Assembly: GCF_028682175.1 (NCBI RefSeq)
Contig: NZ_JANHKS010000005.1
Span: forward strand, 1 to 64,000
Length of the DNA: 64,000 bases
From: Pseudomonas putida
GTDB lineage: Bacteria; Pseudomonadota; Gammaproteobacteria; Pseudomonadales; Pseudomonadaceae
Direction of reading: 5' to 3'
The translations under genes were made by a program, and so were the position numbers. The notes below the pieces were generated by a model, which was not told the DNA's origin, did not search any database, and saw only the letters and a program-made list of their open reading frames with translations. Within the stretch, counting starts at the first letter, position 1; each line of letters opens with the position of its first letter. This document shows, one piece after another, positions 1 to 7,801 of the stretch.

Positions 1-1
1 T

Positions 2-181
2 ATAGAGGGGGGCAACATCACCTTCGCCTGCCCGGGGACGATGACCTTGTATGCGGCTGAGCATTTGTTTGATCCGGAAATAGCGGTGCCTTATGGGTTG
101 CCGCAATTTCCTGAGTCGGTGTGCATTGAATGCATGCTCAAAGCCGCACGCGACGGCGCTGCTTTTGCGGAGTTGCAGTAA
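2..181 (+). CDS. vgrG: T6SS spike protein VgrG, C-terminal end only (5' cut by window)
   Basis: This is the last 59 codons of an open frame that enters from the left edge and stops at TAA 179-181. The visible residues include GGNITFACPGTMTLYAAEH, which resembles the end of the DUF2345 beta-helix region of long VgrG proteins, followed by a Cys-containing tail (VCIECMLKAARDGAAFAEL) of the sort seen in Pseudomonas VgrGs. VgrG trimers cap the T6SS tube and carry effectors. The next gene starts on the base after the stop codon, so this VgrG probably delivers the phospholipase encoded downstream. The identification rests on a short fragment plus strong gene context. Confidence 0.8.
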   Translation: MEGGNITFACPGTMTLYAAEHLFDPEIAVPYGLPQFPESVCIECMLKAARDGAAFAELQ

Positions 182-1132
182 ATGACGTTGCACTTTGCTT
201 GTGATCCCATCGCGGAAGGTACAGCCGAAACACTCCTGGACTGGATGCAGTCACGCCCTGCGCCATGCTTCGCCTTGATCGACATGGCACTGCTTGATGC
301 GCAACAACGACAGACGCTCATCCAGCGCCATCAAGGAGCACTGGTCAACGCGTTCGCCAGTACCTCACTGGCCACGTTCGGCGAGCACGCCCCGCACCTG
401 CTAACGCTCAGCACTGACCCGATCCAGCGATCAGCAGAAGTGACATGCTTGCTGGAGTTCATCGGGATCGCCCCGGCATTGAGTTGGATATGCAGCGCCT
501 CGCCGCTTGCCGAGCTGCACTCACTGTTTGGCTATCTGGGGAAGGTCCAGGCCGAGGGGCGTCCACGCCCCATGCACTGTCGTTTTGCTGATGTGCGTGT
601 CCTGTCCGGCCTGCTCGATGACCTTGCGCCCACGCAACAACGCCGTATCGCCAAGGTCATCGAGTCCTGGGGCTGGGTGAACCGCGATGGCCATTGGCGC
701 ACCTGGGACGAAGCACCCTCATCAGATCATGAACGGGCACCCGACAACGAAGCGTGGCTGCACCTGTCATTGCAGCAATTCACACGTATTGACGACCGCA
801 CCGAGGCCGACGGCATCTTTCGGCAACTGATGGAGCAAGGTCCCCACACCCCGAATGGCCTGTCAAACGCCCAACTGCATCAACGACTACAGGCGTGCCT
901 GAACACTGCGACCACACTGCATCTCGCGTGCGCGCAGGATCGTTATGAGTTTGTACAGTTGTGTCTGAACTTTGGCGACGAATTCCATCGCCATGAGCAG
1001 CTGCAACCGACCTGGGTATCCATACGGAAAAACAGCGACTCACTCGTCGAATTGAAACGCTTGTGGCCTGAGGAACTGTGGGCAGCATTACAAGTAAAGC
1101 GCGATATCGCTAATCAAGGTCTGCACCCATGA
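182..1132 (+). CDS. DUF4123 domain T6SS effector adaptor/chaperone
   Basis: The 316-residue protein begins one base after the vgrG stop, with GGAG (169-172) as its ribosome-binding site. The N-terminal half has the DUF4123 pattern: CFALIDMALLD near residue 30, a middle segment with LLEFIG, then FRFAD-like CRFADVRVL near residue 140. DUF4123 proteins (Tap-1/TEC) load effectors onto VgrG and are normally encoded between vgrG and the effector, as here. The C-terminal half is less conserved and probably contacts the cargo. The protein ends KRDIANQGLHP. The DNA for that tail recurs at 2672-2704, marking the left edge of a duplicated block. The TGA overlaps the ATG of the first DUF3304 gene. Confidence 0.85.
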   Translation: MTLHFACDPIAEGTAETLLDWMQSRPAPCFALIDMALLDAQQRQTLIQRHQGALVNAFASTSLATFGEHAPHLLTLSTDPIQRSAEVTCLLEFIGIAPALSWICSASPLAELHSLFGYLGKVQAEGRPRPMHCRFADVRVLSGLLDDLAPTQQRRIAKVIESWGWVNRDGHWRTWDEAPSSDHERAPDNEAWLHLSLQQFTRIDDRTEADGIFRQLMEQGPHTPNGLSNAQLHQRLQACLNTATTLHLACAQDRYEFVQLCLNFGDEFHRHEQLQPTWVSIRKNSDSLVELKRLWPEELWAALQVKRDIANQGLHP

Positions 1133-1629
1133 CATCATTTAAACCTATGCAGTCCCAGTTGAGCTATTCATTAATTTTTTTACTATTGATGCTGGGGTTG
1201 GTTGGCTGCGAGAAAAAGCCAAAAGTTATTGAACCATCCTTTATAAACATCACTGCGTACAACCATACCGAGGATTACATTCATCAGTATTATGTTGATC
1301 AGAGTGGGGGGGCAAATGTTCGTGCTTATGGCGGGGGTGGGAAGTTCACCTGCTGCATCGGCGTGCCCGGCGAGTGGCGGCCAGGGATGATGGCGACGGT
1401 GCGCTGGACGACCTCCGCTTCCCGTAAGAGTAAAAAACCCTATACCGGCGAAACCTGGCATGAGGAGCGGGTACTGATAGAACCCTACGACGAAGAGGCG
1501 ACCACACTGGGTGTGCATTTTCTGCCGATGGGTAAAGTCCGCTTGATTATCAGTCGGATGGGAGCAGGTCATCCAGACTACCCGGGGCCCGCATATCCCG
1601 TACCGCCCGCCGACTGGCCGGTTGACTAA
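1129..1629 (+). CDS. DUF3304 lipoprotein, presumed T6SS immunity protein, copy 1
   Basis: This 166-residue protein has a lipoprotein signal ending LGLVGC (Cys at about residue 27) and a body with the DUF3304 signature YGGGGKFTCCIGVPGEWRPG and ETWHEERV. It should be a membrane-anchored periplasmic protein. DUF3304 genes are found beside DUF2235 effector genes, and an immunity role is inferred from that position. AAGG lies upstream of an ATGA overlap with the DUF4123 stop. It closely resembles copy 3 over most of its length. From SASRKSKKPYTGETWHE it matches copy 2 instead, which suggests gene conversion. Confidence 0.8.
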   Translation: MTSFKPMQSQLSYSLIFLLLMLGLVGCEKKPKVIEPSFINITAYNHTEDYIHQYYVDQSGGANVRAYGGGGKFTCCIGVPGEWRPGMMATVRWTTSASRKSKKPYTGETWHEERVLIEPYDEEATTLGVHFLPMGKVRLIISRMGAGHPDYPGPAYPVPPADWPVD

Positions 1630-1650
1630 GTTTAAAAAGGAGAAGTAACG

Positions 1651-1707
1651 ATGAAGGAATTCAAACCCGGCTGGTATCGCGCCAACCTTTCAAGGACTGC
1701 ATCATGA
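1651..1707 (+). pseudogene. 10-codon relic of the effector gene start
   Basis: After a strong AAAAAGGAG site, codons 1-10 (MKEFKPGWYR) match the start of the intact effector at 3220. The frame then runs straight into bases resembling the old DUF4123 3' end (CAAGGACTGCATC) and stops at TGA 1705-1707. All of the effector apart from its first ten codons is gone. The stop overlaps the ATG of DUF3304 copy 2, so the relic may still be translated as an 18-residue leader coupled to that gene. Confidence 0.75.
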
Positions 1708-2204
1708 AACTGCTCAACTCTAGTCGAATCTGGCAGGGCTATCTGTTCACTGTTTTAATACTGACGCTGGGATTAAGTGGGTGCGATAAAAAGCCAGAGG
1801 TAGCCGAAACTGCCTACGTCAAGATGAGAGCGTACAACCATACTGAGGATTACGTTCATCAATACTACATCGACGGTGCTTGGGGTGGTAACTCGTTCGC
1901 TTATGGAGGCGGCGGAAAATTTGTCTGCTGTATTGGGGTGCCCGAAGAATGGCGGCCGGGTTTGACAGCGACTGTGCGCTGGACGACCTCGGCTTCCCGT
2001 AAGAGTAAAAAGCCTTATACCGGCGAAACCTGGCATGAGCAAGTTGTAATAATCGAGCCATACGGTGAAGCCGGTAGCACAATGAACACCCATTTCTTGC
2101 CTGATAATAAAGTGCGTTTAATTGTCAGCAACTTCAGCTCGGGTTACCCCAACTACCCTGGTCCCGCTTACCCGGAAAAACCTGCCGACTGGCCGGTCGA
2201 CTAA
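1704..2204 (+). CDS. DUF3304 lipoprotein, presumed T6SS immunity protein, copy 2 (divergent)
   Basis: This 166-residue lipoprotein (lipobox LGLSGC) is the most divergent of the three DUF3304 copies. Its N-terminus, the stretch around YIDGAWGGNSFAYGGGGK and the region after GETWHE (EQVVIIEPYGEAG) differ from copies 1 and 3. The core YGGGGKF-CCIGVP-EWRPG is kept. The divergence suggests it may recognise a different effector variant, possibly one acquired and then lost. It starts on an ATGA overlap with the 10-codon effector relic. Downstream bases match those after copy 1, including AAAAAGGAGAAGTAA before an effector start. Confidence 0.8.
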   Translation: MKLLNSSRIWQGYLFTVLILTLGLSGCDKKPEVAETAYVKMRAYNHTEDYVHQYYIDGAWGGNSFAYGGGGKFVCCIGVPEEWRPGLTATVRWTTSASRKSKKPYTGETWHEQVVIIEPYGEAGSTMNTHFLPDNKVRLIVSNFSSGYPNYPGPAYPEKPADWPVD

Positions 2205-2225
2205 ATTTAAAAAGGAGAAGTAAAG

Positions 2226-2708
2226 ATGAAGGAATTCAAACCCGGCTGGTATCGCGTTGACCGTACACTCCTTGGCGTCGAAGAGTGCTGTTACTTCGAT
2301 ACGCCGACGACACACACCGCGCAATGCTCGATTGAACTTAATGGCAGTCAGTCGCACTGGTGGGACGCAGAACGCAATCCGCCCAAGAGGGAGAGGGTCT
2401 GGCAGAAAGAATTCAAGCCAATGCCTGCTCTGCTGAACGCGGCGCATTGGGATGACTATTCCTGCACGGTGGGCAGCCCTGAAACCCAATCACCTATTGA
2501 AATCGCCCGGCTGGGACGCGAGCACACCGAACGGGAGCAGTTCCTGCGGTCTAGAACTACGGACTTCACGGGATCGGACGGCAGCTGTGTGCAGGCAATT
2601 CATGTCGGGGTGTTTTTTGATGACATCCATAACAACCTGCCGCAGGCACCTGCGCCTATCTTTTTTCATATAAAGCGCAATGTCGCTAATCAAGGACTGC
2701 ACCCATGA
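2226..2708 (+). CDS. Truncated N-terminal duplicate of the DUF2235 effector (orphan stub)
   Basis: This 160-residue frame has a strong AAAAAGGAG site. Its first 132 residues match the intact effector at 3220 with only two substitutions (His for Tyr near residue 30, Asn for Ser near residue 71). The match ends at GVFFD, just before the DGTNNN motif that opens the lipase domain. A short unrelated segment follows, and the last residues (KR-NVANQGLHP) copy the DUF4123 C-terminus. It is therefore a recombination joint between the effector 5' end and the adaptor 3' end. It lacks all catalytic residues. It is probably a pseudogene, but the frame and ribosome-binding site are intact, so a stub protein could be made. 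Confidence 0.75.
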   Translation: MKEFKPGWYRVDRTLLGVEECCYFDTPTTHTAQCSIELNGSQSHWWDAERNPPKRERVWQKEFKPMPALLNAAHWDDYSCTVGSPETQSPIEIARLGREHTEREQFLRSRTTDFTGSDGSCVQAIHVGVFFDDIHNNLPQAPAPIFFHIKRNVANQGLHP

Positions 2709-3196
2709 CACCATTTAAATCTAGGCACTCTCGACTGAGCCGGCTATTCATTTTTTTACTATTGACGCTGGGGTTGATTGGCTGCGAGAAAAAGCCAAAA
2801 GCTATCGAGCCTTCATTTATAAAAATAACCGGATACAACCATACCGAAGATTACATTCATCAGTTTTATGTTGATCAAGGGGGTGGCGGAAATGTATTTG
2901 CTTATGGCGGGGGGGGGAAGTTCACCTGCTGCATCGGCGTGCCCGGCGAGTGGCGGCCAGGGATGATGGCGACGGTGCGCTGGACGACCTCCAGCTCCAT
3001 TCCCGGCACTCATTCCGGCGAAACCTGGCACGAAGAACGGGTACCGATAGAACCCTACGACGACGAAGCGACCACACTGGGTGTGCATTTTCTGCCGATG
3101 GGTAAAGTCCGCCTGATTATCAGCCGAATGGGCGCTGGCAACCCCGACTACCCTGGCCCCGCGTATCCCGAAAAACCTGCCGACTGGCCTTACTAA
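2705..3196 (+). CDS. DUF3304 lipoprotein, presumed T6SS immunity protein, copy 3 (next to intact effector)
   Basis: This 163-residue lipoprotein (lipobox LGLIGC) is very similar to copy 1. It differs at SSSIPGTHSGETWHE, three residues shorter, and at its end (EKPADWPY). It sits directly upstream of the intact phospholipase, so it is the best candidate for the cognate immunity protein. It is expected in the periplasm on a lipid anchor, where it could bind the incoming enzyme. Its start overlaps the stop of the effector stub (ATGA). Its coding sequence contains nine consecutive G bases (2929-2937) in the GGGGK segment. Copies 1 and 2 have this run interrupted. Confidence 0.82.
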   Translation: MTPFKSRHSRLSRLFIFLLLTLGLIGCEKKPKAIEPSFIKITGYNHTEDYIHQFYVDQGGGGNVFAYGGGGKFTCCIGVPGEWRPGMMATVRWTTSSSIPGTHSGETWHEERVPIEPYDDEATTLGVHFLPMGKVRLIISRMGAGNPDYPGPAYPEKPADWPY

Positions 3197-3219
3197 TCGA
3201 GTTAAAGGGAGTTATAACG

Positions 3220-5595
3220 ATGAAGGAGTTCAAACCCGGCTGGTATCGCGTTGACCGTACATTGCTTGGCGTCGAAGAGTGCTGTTACTTCGATACACCG
3301 ACGACATACACCGCGCAATGTTCTATTGAACTTAACGGCAGTCAGTCGCACTGGTGGGACGCAGAACGCAATCCGCCCAAGCGGGAGAGGGTCTGGCAGA
3401 AAGAATTCAAACCAATGCCTGCTCTGCTGAGCGCGGCGCATTGGGATGACTATTCCTGCACGGTGGGCAGCCCTGAAACCCAATCACCGATTGAAATCGC
3501 CCGGCTGGGGCGCGAGCACACCGAACGGGAGCAGTTCCTGCGGTCTCGCACCACGGACTTCACGGGATCGGACGGCAGCTGTGTGCAGGCAATTCATGTC
3601 GGGGTGTTTTTTGATGGCACCAATAACAACATGCTGCGCGACCGCCCCACCAATAGTCACTCCAATATCGTCAGCCTGTATGACGCCCACAAGAATGACA
3701 AGAAAACCCACTTTGCCTATTACCTGCCTGGAGTGGGAACAGCCTTTCCGGAAATCGGTGAACCGGAGGAAACCACTTCCGGCAAGAGCTTTGCCACCGG
3801 CGGTGAGGCGCGGATTCACTACGCAATGCTTCAGATCTACAACGCCGTGTGTTGGTCTTTCTATGAGTTCGACTTGATCCCGCAGAAGGAAATGAAAACC
3901 CTCGTCGCCGAGGAGCTGAGCAGTTTCTATCGACGCAAGATCAACGACAACCAGATGCGCCGAGTCTTTCAGGCGCTGAATAAACGCTTGCTCAAGGCGA
4001 TCCTGGGCAAGCGGCCCCGCATCATCAAATTGCACCTGTCGGTGTTTGGCTTTTCCCGCGGCGCAGCAGAGGCGCGGGTGTTCTGTAACTGGATCCGCGA
4101 AGCCAGCGGCGGAATGATCGGCGAGGCGGAATTGAACCTGCGCTTCCTGGGTATCTTCGACACCGTAGCCTCCGTCGGGCTGGCGGACTCCTCGCCGGTA
4201 GGCCGTGGTTTTCTCGATTGGGCGCACAACAATCTGGGTATTGGAGACATCGACAATACCGTGCATTACCTGGCGGGCCATGAGATTCGCCGCTCGTTTC
4301 CGGCGTCCACCGTTCGCGATGGCAACCGCTGGCCAAAGAACACCAAAGAGTACGTCTACCCCGGCACGCATTCGGACATTGGTGGCGGCTACTCCGTGGG
4401 GGATCAAGGTAAGTCGCTTGGTGGCCGCAGCGCCCTGCTGTCGCAGATCACCCTGAACGACATGTACGAAGAGGCCTTTATAGCCGGGGTGCGACTCAAG
4501 CCTCGTATTGGCATGATCGACACCCTCGCCGCAGACTTCGCCATCGACCCAGACATGCACGCCGCCTTCATGGCTTACCTGGCCTGGACGCACGAGGTGA
4601 ATGAACAGAAAGAGGACCTGTCCGGCAGCCGCGTCGGCGTGGTCAACAACCGTTTGCACACGCAGATGCAGCACTACTGGCGCTGGCGGGCAAGCAAAAG
4701 AACCGAGGCGCAGTTCAAGGCCATGCAAAGCTATCAGCAGGCGTCGGATCAGGACAAACACGATTTGTGGGAGTCCGAGCAGGACTGGCAGGCGGACATC
4801 GCCCAGGCACGCAAGGCCCATTTACCAACGCTGCGCACGGTGATCCGCCAAGGGGTCGGCATGATCAGCACCGTGCCAGCGCCTGCACCTGCCAGCCAGA
4901 CCCAACGCGACCTGGTGCTGGCCGTGGACGATCGAGCACCCATACCCCCGCTGGTAGACCGGTTTTTCGACCGGTACGTGCATGATTCCCACGCAGGGTT
5001 CTGGCTATTGGGGCCGATCACTCAGTGGGACAAACAGCAGTTCGTAGCGGAAATCCGCAGGAAGAAAGCGTTCTACGACGCGTTGATGGCCGAGGCACAA
5101 ACCCCCGTTCTGCCGGTGGAACAATCTGCCCTCGATGCCAGCCTCTTCGCCCTCAACCGCTTCGAACAAAAGGTGTATGACGCCAACGGTCCTGACCCCG
5201 AGCAGAAACCACCCACTACGCCGCATATTCCCGTGATGACCGACGACGACGCCAGCGATTTGCGCGCTAACGCAGGCATCGCCGGCCTGGTCGTGAAATA
5301 TGGAATGGGCAGCGCCACGCGCCGCGAAGCCAACGGACCGGGGCAATACCGACGCCTCTTTGACCGCGACCATGAAGGCTTCGCTGTGATTGACGAGGTC
5401 GGCTATCAGTTGGGTATGGCAAGTGACGCGCTCAAGCACAAAGCCAACGAAGTCGCTGATGGCATCGGCAAGTCGAAAGATGAGGCACTTGAGGGGCTCA
5501 TGAGTATTCCTGGCAAGGCTGCCGATGCGACTTTGGATGCTGGCAAAGACGTTTTAGGAAAAGTAATACCGAAAGGGTTGGGGCCGTTTAGATGA
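3220..5595 (+). CDS. tle1: T6SS phospholipase effector, DUF2235 (Tle1 family)
   Basis: This 791-residue protein has an N-terminal region (1-127) presumably used for loading, then the DUF2235 alpha/beta-hydrolase domain opening at FFDGTNNN (130-137). The nucleophile motif GFSRG places the serine at 279. LGIFDTVASVG gives Asp314, and GTHSDIGGGY holds His384 and Asp386, in keeping with a Ser-Asp-His lipase. Tle1 enzymes cleave membrane phospholipids of target cells. The C-terminal 60 residues (ALKHKANEVADGIG onward) look amphipathic and may bind membranes. AGGGAG precedes the start. The context vgrG-DUF4123-DUF3304-effector fits a T6SS cargo operon. Which phospholipid bond is cut cannot be told from sequence. 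Confidence 0.9.
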   Translation: MKEFKPGWYRVDRTLLGVEECCYFDTPTTYTAQCSIELNGSQSHWWDAERNPPKRERVWQKEFKPMPALLSAAHWDDYSCTVGSPETQSPIEIARLGREHTEREQFLRSRTTDFTGSDGSCVQAIHVGVFFDGTNNNMLRDRPTNSHSNIVSLYDAHKNDKKTHFAYYLPGVGTAFPEIGEPEETTSGKSFATGGEARIHYAMLQIYNAVCWSFYEFDLIPQKEMKTLVAEELSSFYRRKINDNQMRRVFQALNKRLLKAILGKRPRIIKLHLSVFGFSRGAAEARVFCNWIREASGGMIGEAELNLRFLGIFDTVASVGLADSSPVGRGFLDWAHNNLGIGDIDNTVHYLAGHEIRRSFPASTVRDGNRWPKNTKEYVYPGTHSDIGGGYSVGDQGKSLGGRSALLSQITLNDMYEEAFIAGVRLKPRIGMIDTLAADFAIDPDMHAAFMAYLAWTHEVNEQKEDLSGSRVGVVNNRLHTQMQHYWRWRASKRTEAQFKAMQSYQQASDQDKHDLWESEQDWQADIAQARKAHLPTLRTVIRQGVGMISTVPAPAPASQTQRDLVLAVDDRAPIPPLVDRFFDRYVHDSHAGFWLLGPITQWDKQQFVAEIRRKKAFYDALMAEAQTPVLPVEQSALDASLFALNRFEQKVYDANGPDPEQKPPTTPHIPVMTDDDASDLRANAGIAGLVVKYGMGSATRREANGPGQYRRLFDRDHEGFAVIDEVGYQLGMASDALKHKANEVADGIGKSKDEALEGLMSIPGKAADATLDAGKDVLGKVIPKGLGPFR

Positions 5596-5943
5596 AGAGG
5601 CGAAGGATCAATCCGTGGCGGGGTGTTAATGGTGCGCAAACGACCGGGGTTTGACGTGCGCAGTACTATCACGCTGGCGAAACGATGACGCGTGGCAGCG
5701 GCCAAGTCATCGGTTACCTCCGCGGCGCGCAACAGGCCGAGGCCATCGGCCTCTCGCTGATCAGCGGTGCAGGCCTGCTCGACGTGCGAGCCCAACAGGA
5801 CGAAAGAAGGTGCAAAAAACGCCAGGCCAAAGACAGCTCGCCGCTGCTTCGCCTCCAGATTGAGTTATCGGATAGCTGTTGATACATCCAGTATCAGCCG
5901 CTAATCTTGTCAGGAGAACATTTGTACTCCAAACGGTATCCCC
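5596..5943. other. Stretch without a recognised gene, downstream of the effector
   Basis: No confident gene is visible. A 65-codon frame (5685-5882, + strand, starting MTRGSGQVIGYLRGAQQ) has protein-like composition but no ribosome-binding site and no family I recognise. It may be the remnant of a truncated cargo gene at the edge of the T6SS island. No clear hairpin terminator follows the effector. Confidence 0.4.
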
Positions 5944-6168
5944 ATGACTGACAAAGCCTCTATCCCAGAAGACACTCCTTTCGATCTCGGTGTACCCACG
6001 GAGCTGGAAAGCTATCAGCATCAGTGCCTGATGCTTCTGGATGAGCTCCACGAAGCATGGGCAGATATCAGAAAGCTCAAGGGCGACACACGTACACTAG
6101 TCGCCATGAATGACGCGCTGACGGCAGAGCTGAACGCGCTCAGGGCCGCCCGACCGAGCACGCATTGA
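5944..6168 (+). CDS. Small hypothetical protein, C-terminal coiled coil likely
   Basis: The 74-residue acidic protein starts MTDKASIPEDTPFDLGVP. Its second half (LLDELHEAWADIRKLKG and on to LTAELNALRA) has the heptad-like Leu/Ala spacing of a short coiled coil. There is no signal peptide or membrane segment. The ribosome-binding site is weak, with AGGAG about 27 bases upstream, so the start is uncertain. It lies between the T6SS island and the convergent mesD operon. I do not recognise the family. Confidence 0.5.
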   Translation: MTDKASIPEDTPFDLGVPTELESYQHQCLMLLDELHEAWADIRKLKGDTRTLVAMNDALTAELNALRAARPSTH

Positions 6169-6195
6169 ACAAGACGTCGGGCTCACAATCAGGGG

Positions 6196-6702
6196 CTAGT
6201 TTCTCTGCTCCGCAAGATTGCGATACTGCCCTTTGAAATACAGCAGCGGCTGCTCAGCCGCTGCCTCTTTAAGGCTCAACGCCTTGACCTCACCAATAAC
6301 AATCAGGTGATCGCCAGCGGGATACTCAGCGTGGATTTCGCAATCAAGCCAGTGCAGGCTGCCGCCAATGATCGGGTTGCCCAAGGGCGACTGATGCCAG
6401 TCAACGCCTTGCCACTTGTCCGTGCCTCGGCGTGCGAACTGATTGGAAATATCGACCTGCTCACCGGAGAGGATATTGACCGCAAACCGGCCGGCCTGGC
6501 GAATCCTGGGATAACTGGCCGATTGGGACATGACGCTGAATGACACCAGTGGCGGACTCATCGACACGCTGTAGAACGACTGGCAGGTAAAGCCAATCGG
6601 CTCGCCGGCGATGTGCGAGGTAACCACGGTGATGCCCGATGCGTAATGCCCGAGCGCTTCGCGAAAGTGCAAGGGCTCGATGGCAGTACCGGTAAGCGAC
6701 AT
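6196..6702 (-). CDS. Flavin reductase domain protein (FMN-dependent)
   Basis: This 168-residue protein of the flavin reductase-like (HpaC/RutF) family has GITVVTSHIAGEPIGFTCQSFYSVSMSPPLVSFSV in segments typical of the FMN-binding split barrel, and GDHLIVIGEV near the end. These enzymes use NAD(P)H to reduce free flavin for a partner oxygenase. I chose ATG 6702 because AGGAT precedes it; the longer frame needs GTG at 6729. It is the last gene of the mesX-mesD operon (40 bp after mesD) and probably supplies reduced flavin to that oxygen-dependent system. Confidence 0.8.
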   Translation of the reverse strand: MSLTGTAIEPLHFREALGHYASGITVVTSHIAGEPIGFTCQSFYSVSMSPPLVSFSVMSQSASYPRIRQAGRFAVNILSGEQVDISNQFARRGTDKWQGVDWHQSPLGNPIIGGSLHWLDCEIHAEYPAGDHLIVIGEVKALSLKEAAAEQPLLYFKGQYRNLAEQRN

Positions 6703-6741
6703 AACAGATCCTGGATAAAAGTCCGCCACTTCAATAGTGGT

Positions 6742-7776
6742 TCAGCCTTGGTTTGAAAGTTCTCTGCGCACGATCTCTGCGCCCGCGCTCAATGCTTGCA
6801 GCTTGCCGCTGGCAACCCGACGAGGCAGAGGTGCCATGCCGCAGTTGGTGCAAGGGTAGAGCTTGTCGGCGTCAACGAACTGCAGCGCCTTCCTAAGGGT
6901 GTTGGCAACTTCCTCAGGGGTTTCAATGGCGTGGTTCGCCACATCGATAGCCCCGACCATCACTTTCTTGCCGCGAATGAGTTCAATCAGATCCATGGGC
7001 ACGTGAGAGTTGTGGCACTCCAGCGAGACGATGTCGATGCTGGACTTTTGCAGTTTGGGGAAAGCTTCTTCGTACTGGCGCCATTCCGAGCCCAGGGTTT
7101 TCTTCCAGTCTGTATTGGCCTTGATGCCGTATCCGTAGCAGATGTGCACGGCCGTTTCGCATTTGAGTCCTTCAATGGCCCTCTCCAGCGTCGCAACGCC
7201 CCAGTCGTTCACTTCGTCGAAGAACACATTGAATGCAGGCTCATCGAACTGGATGATATCGACCCCGGCGGCTTCCAGCTCCCTGGCTTCCTGGTTGAGG
7301 ATCCTGGCGAATTCCCAGGCCAGCTTTTCACGGCTCTTGTAGTGGGCGTCGAACAGGGTATCAATCATTGTCATCGGGCCTGGCAGCGCCCACTTGATTG
7401 GCTGGCCGGTCTGTTGACGCAGGAATTTTGCATCTTCGACAAACACCGGCTTGCGCCGCGCAACTGCTCCCACCACTGTTGGCACGCTTGCATCGTAGCG
7501 GTCACGGATTCTCACGGTTTCGCGCTTTTCGAAATCCACGCCGTCCAGGTGTTCGATAAACGTCGTGACGAAGTGCTGACGTGTCTGCTCGCCATCACTG
7601 ACGATATCGATACCCGCCAGTTGCTGTTCCTGCAATGACAGACGCAGCGCGTCCTGTTTGCCCTCGACCAATGCGTCGCCTTCCAGCTTCCAGGGTGACC
7701 AGAGTGTTTCGGGCTGGGCCAGCCAGGAAGGTTTGGGCAAGCTGCCGGCGGTCGAGGTGGGCAACAGTTTTTTCAT
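6742..7776 (-). CDS. mesD: MetE-like core methionine synthase (MesD type)
   Basis: This 344-residue protein corresponds to only the C-terminal catalytic barrel of cobalamin-independent methionine synthase. The likely zinc ligands are His211 and Cys213 (HICYGYG), Glu253 (SLECHN) and Cys312 (CTNCGM). FDEPAF and GAIDVANH are also MetE-like. The N-terminal folate-binding half of MetE is missing. As I recall the published work on folate-independent methionine synthases, this form next to a DUF1852 gene is MesD, which needs MesX and oxygen. ATG 7776 with upstream AAGG gives the family N-terminus MKKLLPTSTAGSLPKP. A longer frame overlapping mesX is rejected. Confidence 0.87.
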   Translation of the reverse strand: MKKLLPTSTAGSLPKPSWLAQPETLWSPWKLEGDALVEGKQDALRLSLQEQQLAGIDIVSDGEQTRQHFVTTFIEHLDGVDFEKRETVRIRDRYDASVPTVVGAVARRKPVFVEDAKFLRQQTGQPIKWALPGPMTMIDTLFDAHYKSREKLAWEFARILNQEARELEAAGVDIIQFDEPAFNVFFDEVNDWGVATLERAIEGLKCETAVHICYGYGIKANTDWKKTLGSEWRQYEEAFPKLQKSSIDIVSLECHNSHVPMDLIELIRGKKVMVGAIDVANHAIETPEEVANTLRKALQFVDADKLYPCTNCGMAPLPRRVASGKLQALSAGAEIVRRELSNQG

Positions 7777-7801
7777 GAACGATAACCTTGTTTTAAATGA
7801 T

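Larger units (their letters stand above)
1096..3621 (+). repeat. Three-copy tandem module: adaptor tail + DUF3304 + effector 5' end
   Basis: The unit starts in the last 33 bases of the DUF4123 gene (1096-1128, repeated at 2672-2704 with three mismatches and in part at about 1687-1703). It runs through a DUF3304 gene and enters the effector coding sequence. The effector part is 30 bp in unit 1 (1651-1680), about 396 bp in unit 2 (2226-2621) and complete in unit 3 (3220 onward). The joints lie near 1681 and 2622-2671. Confidence 0.8.
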
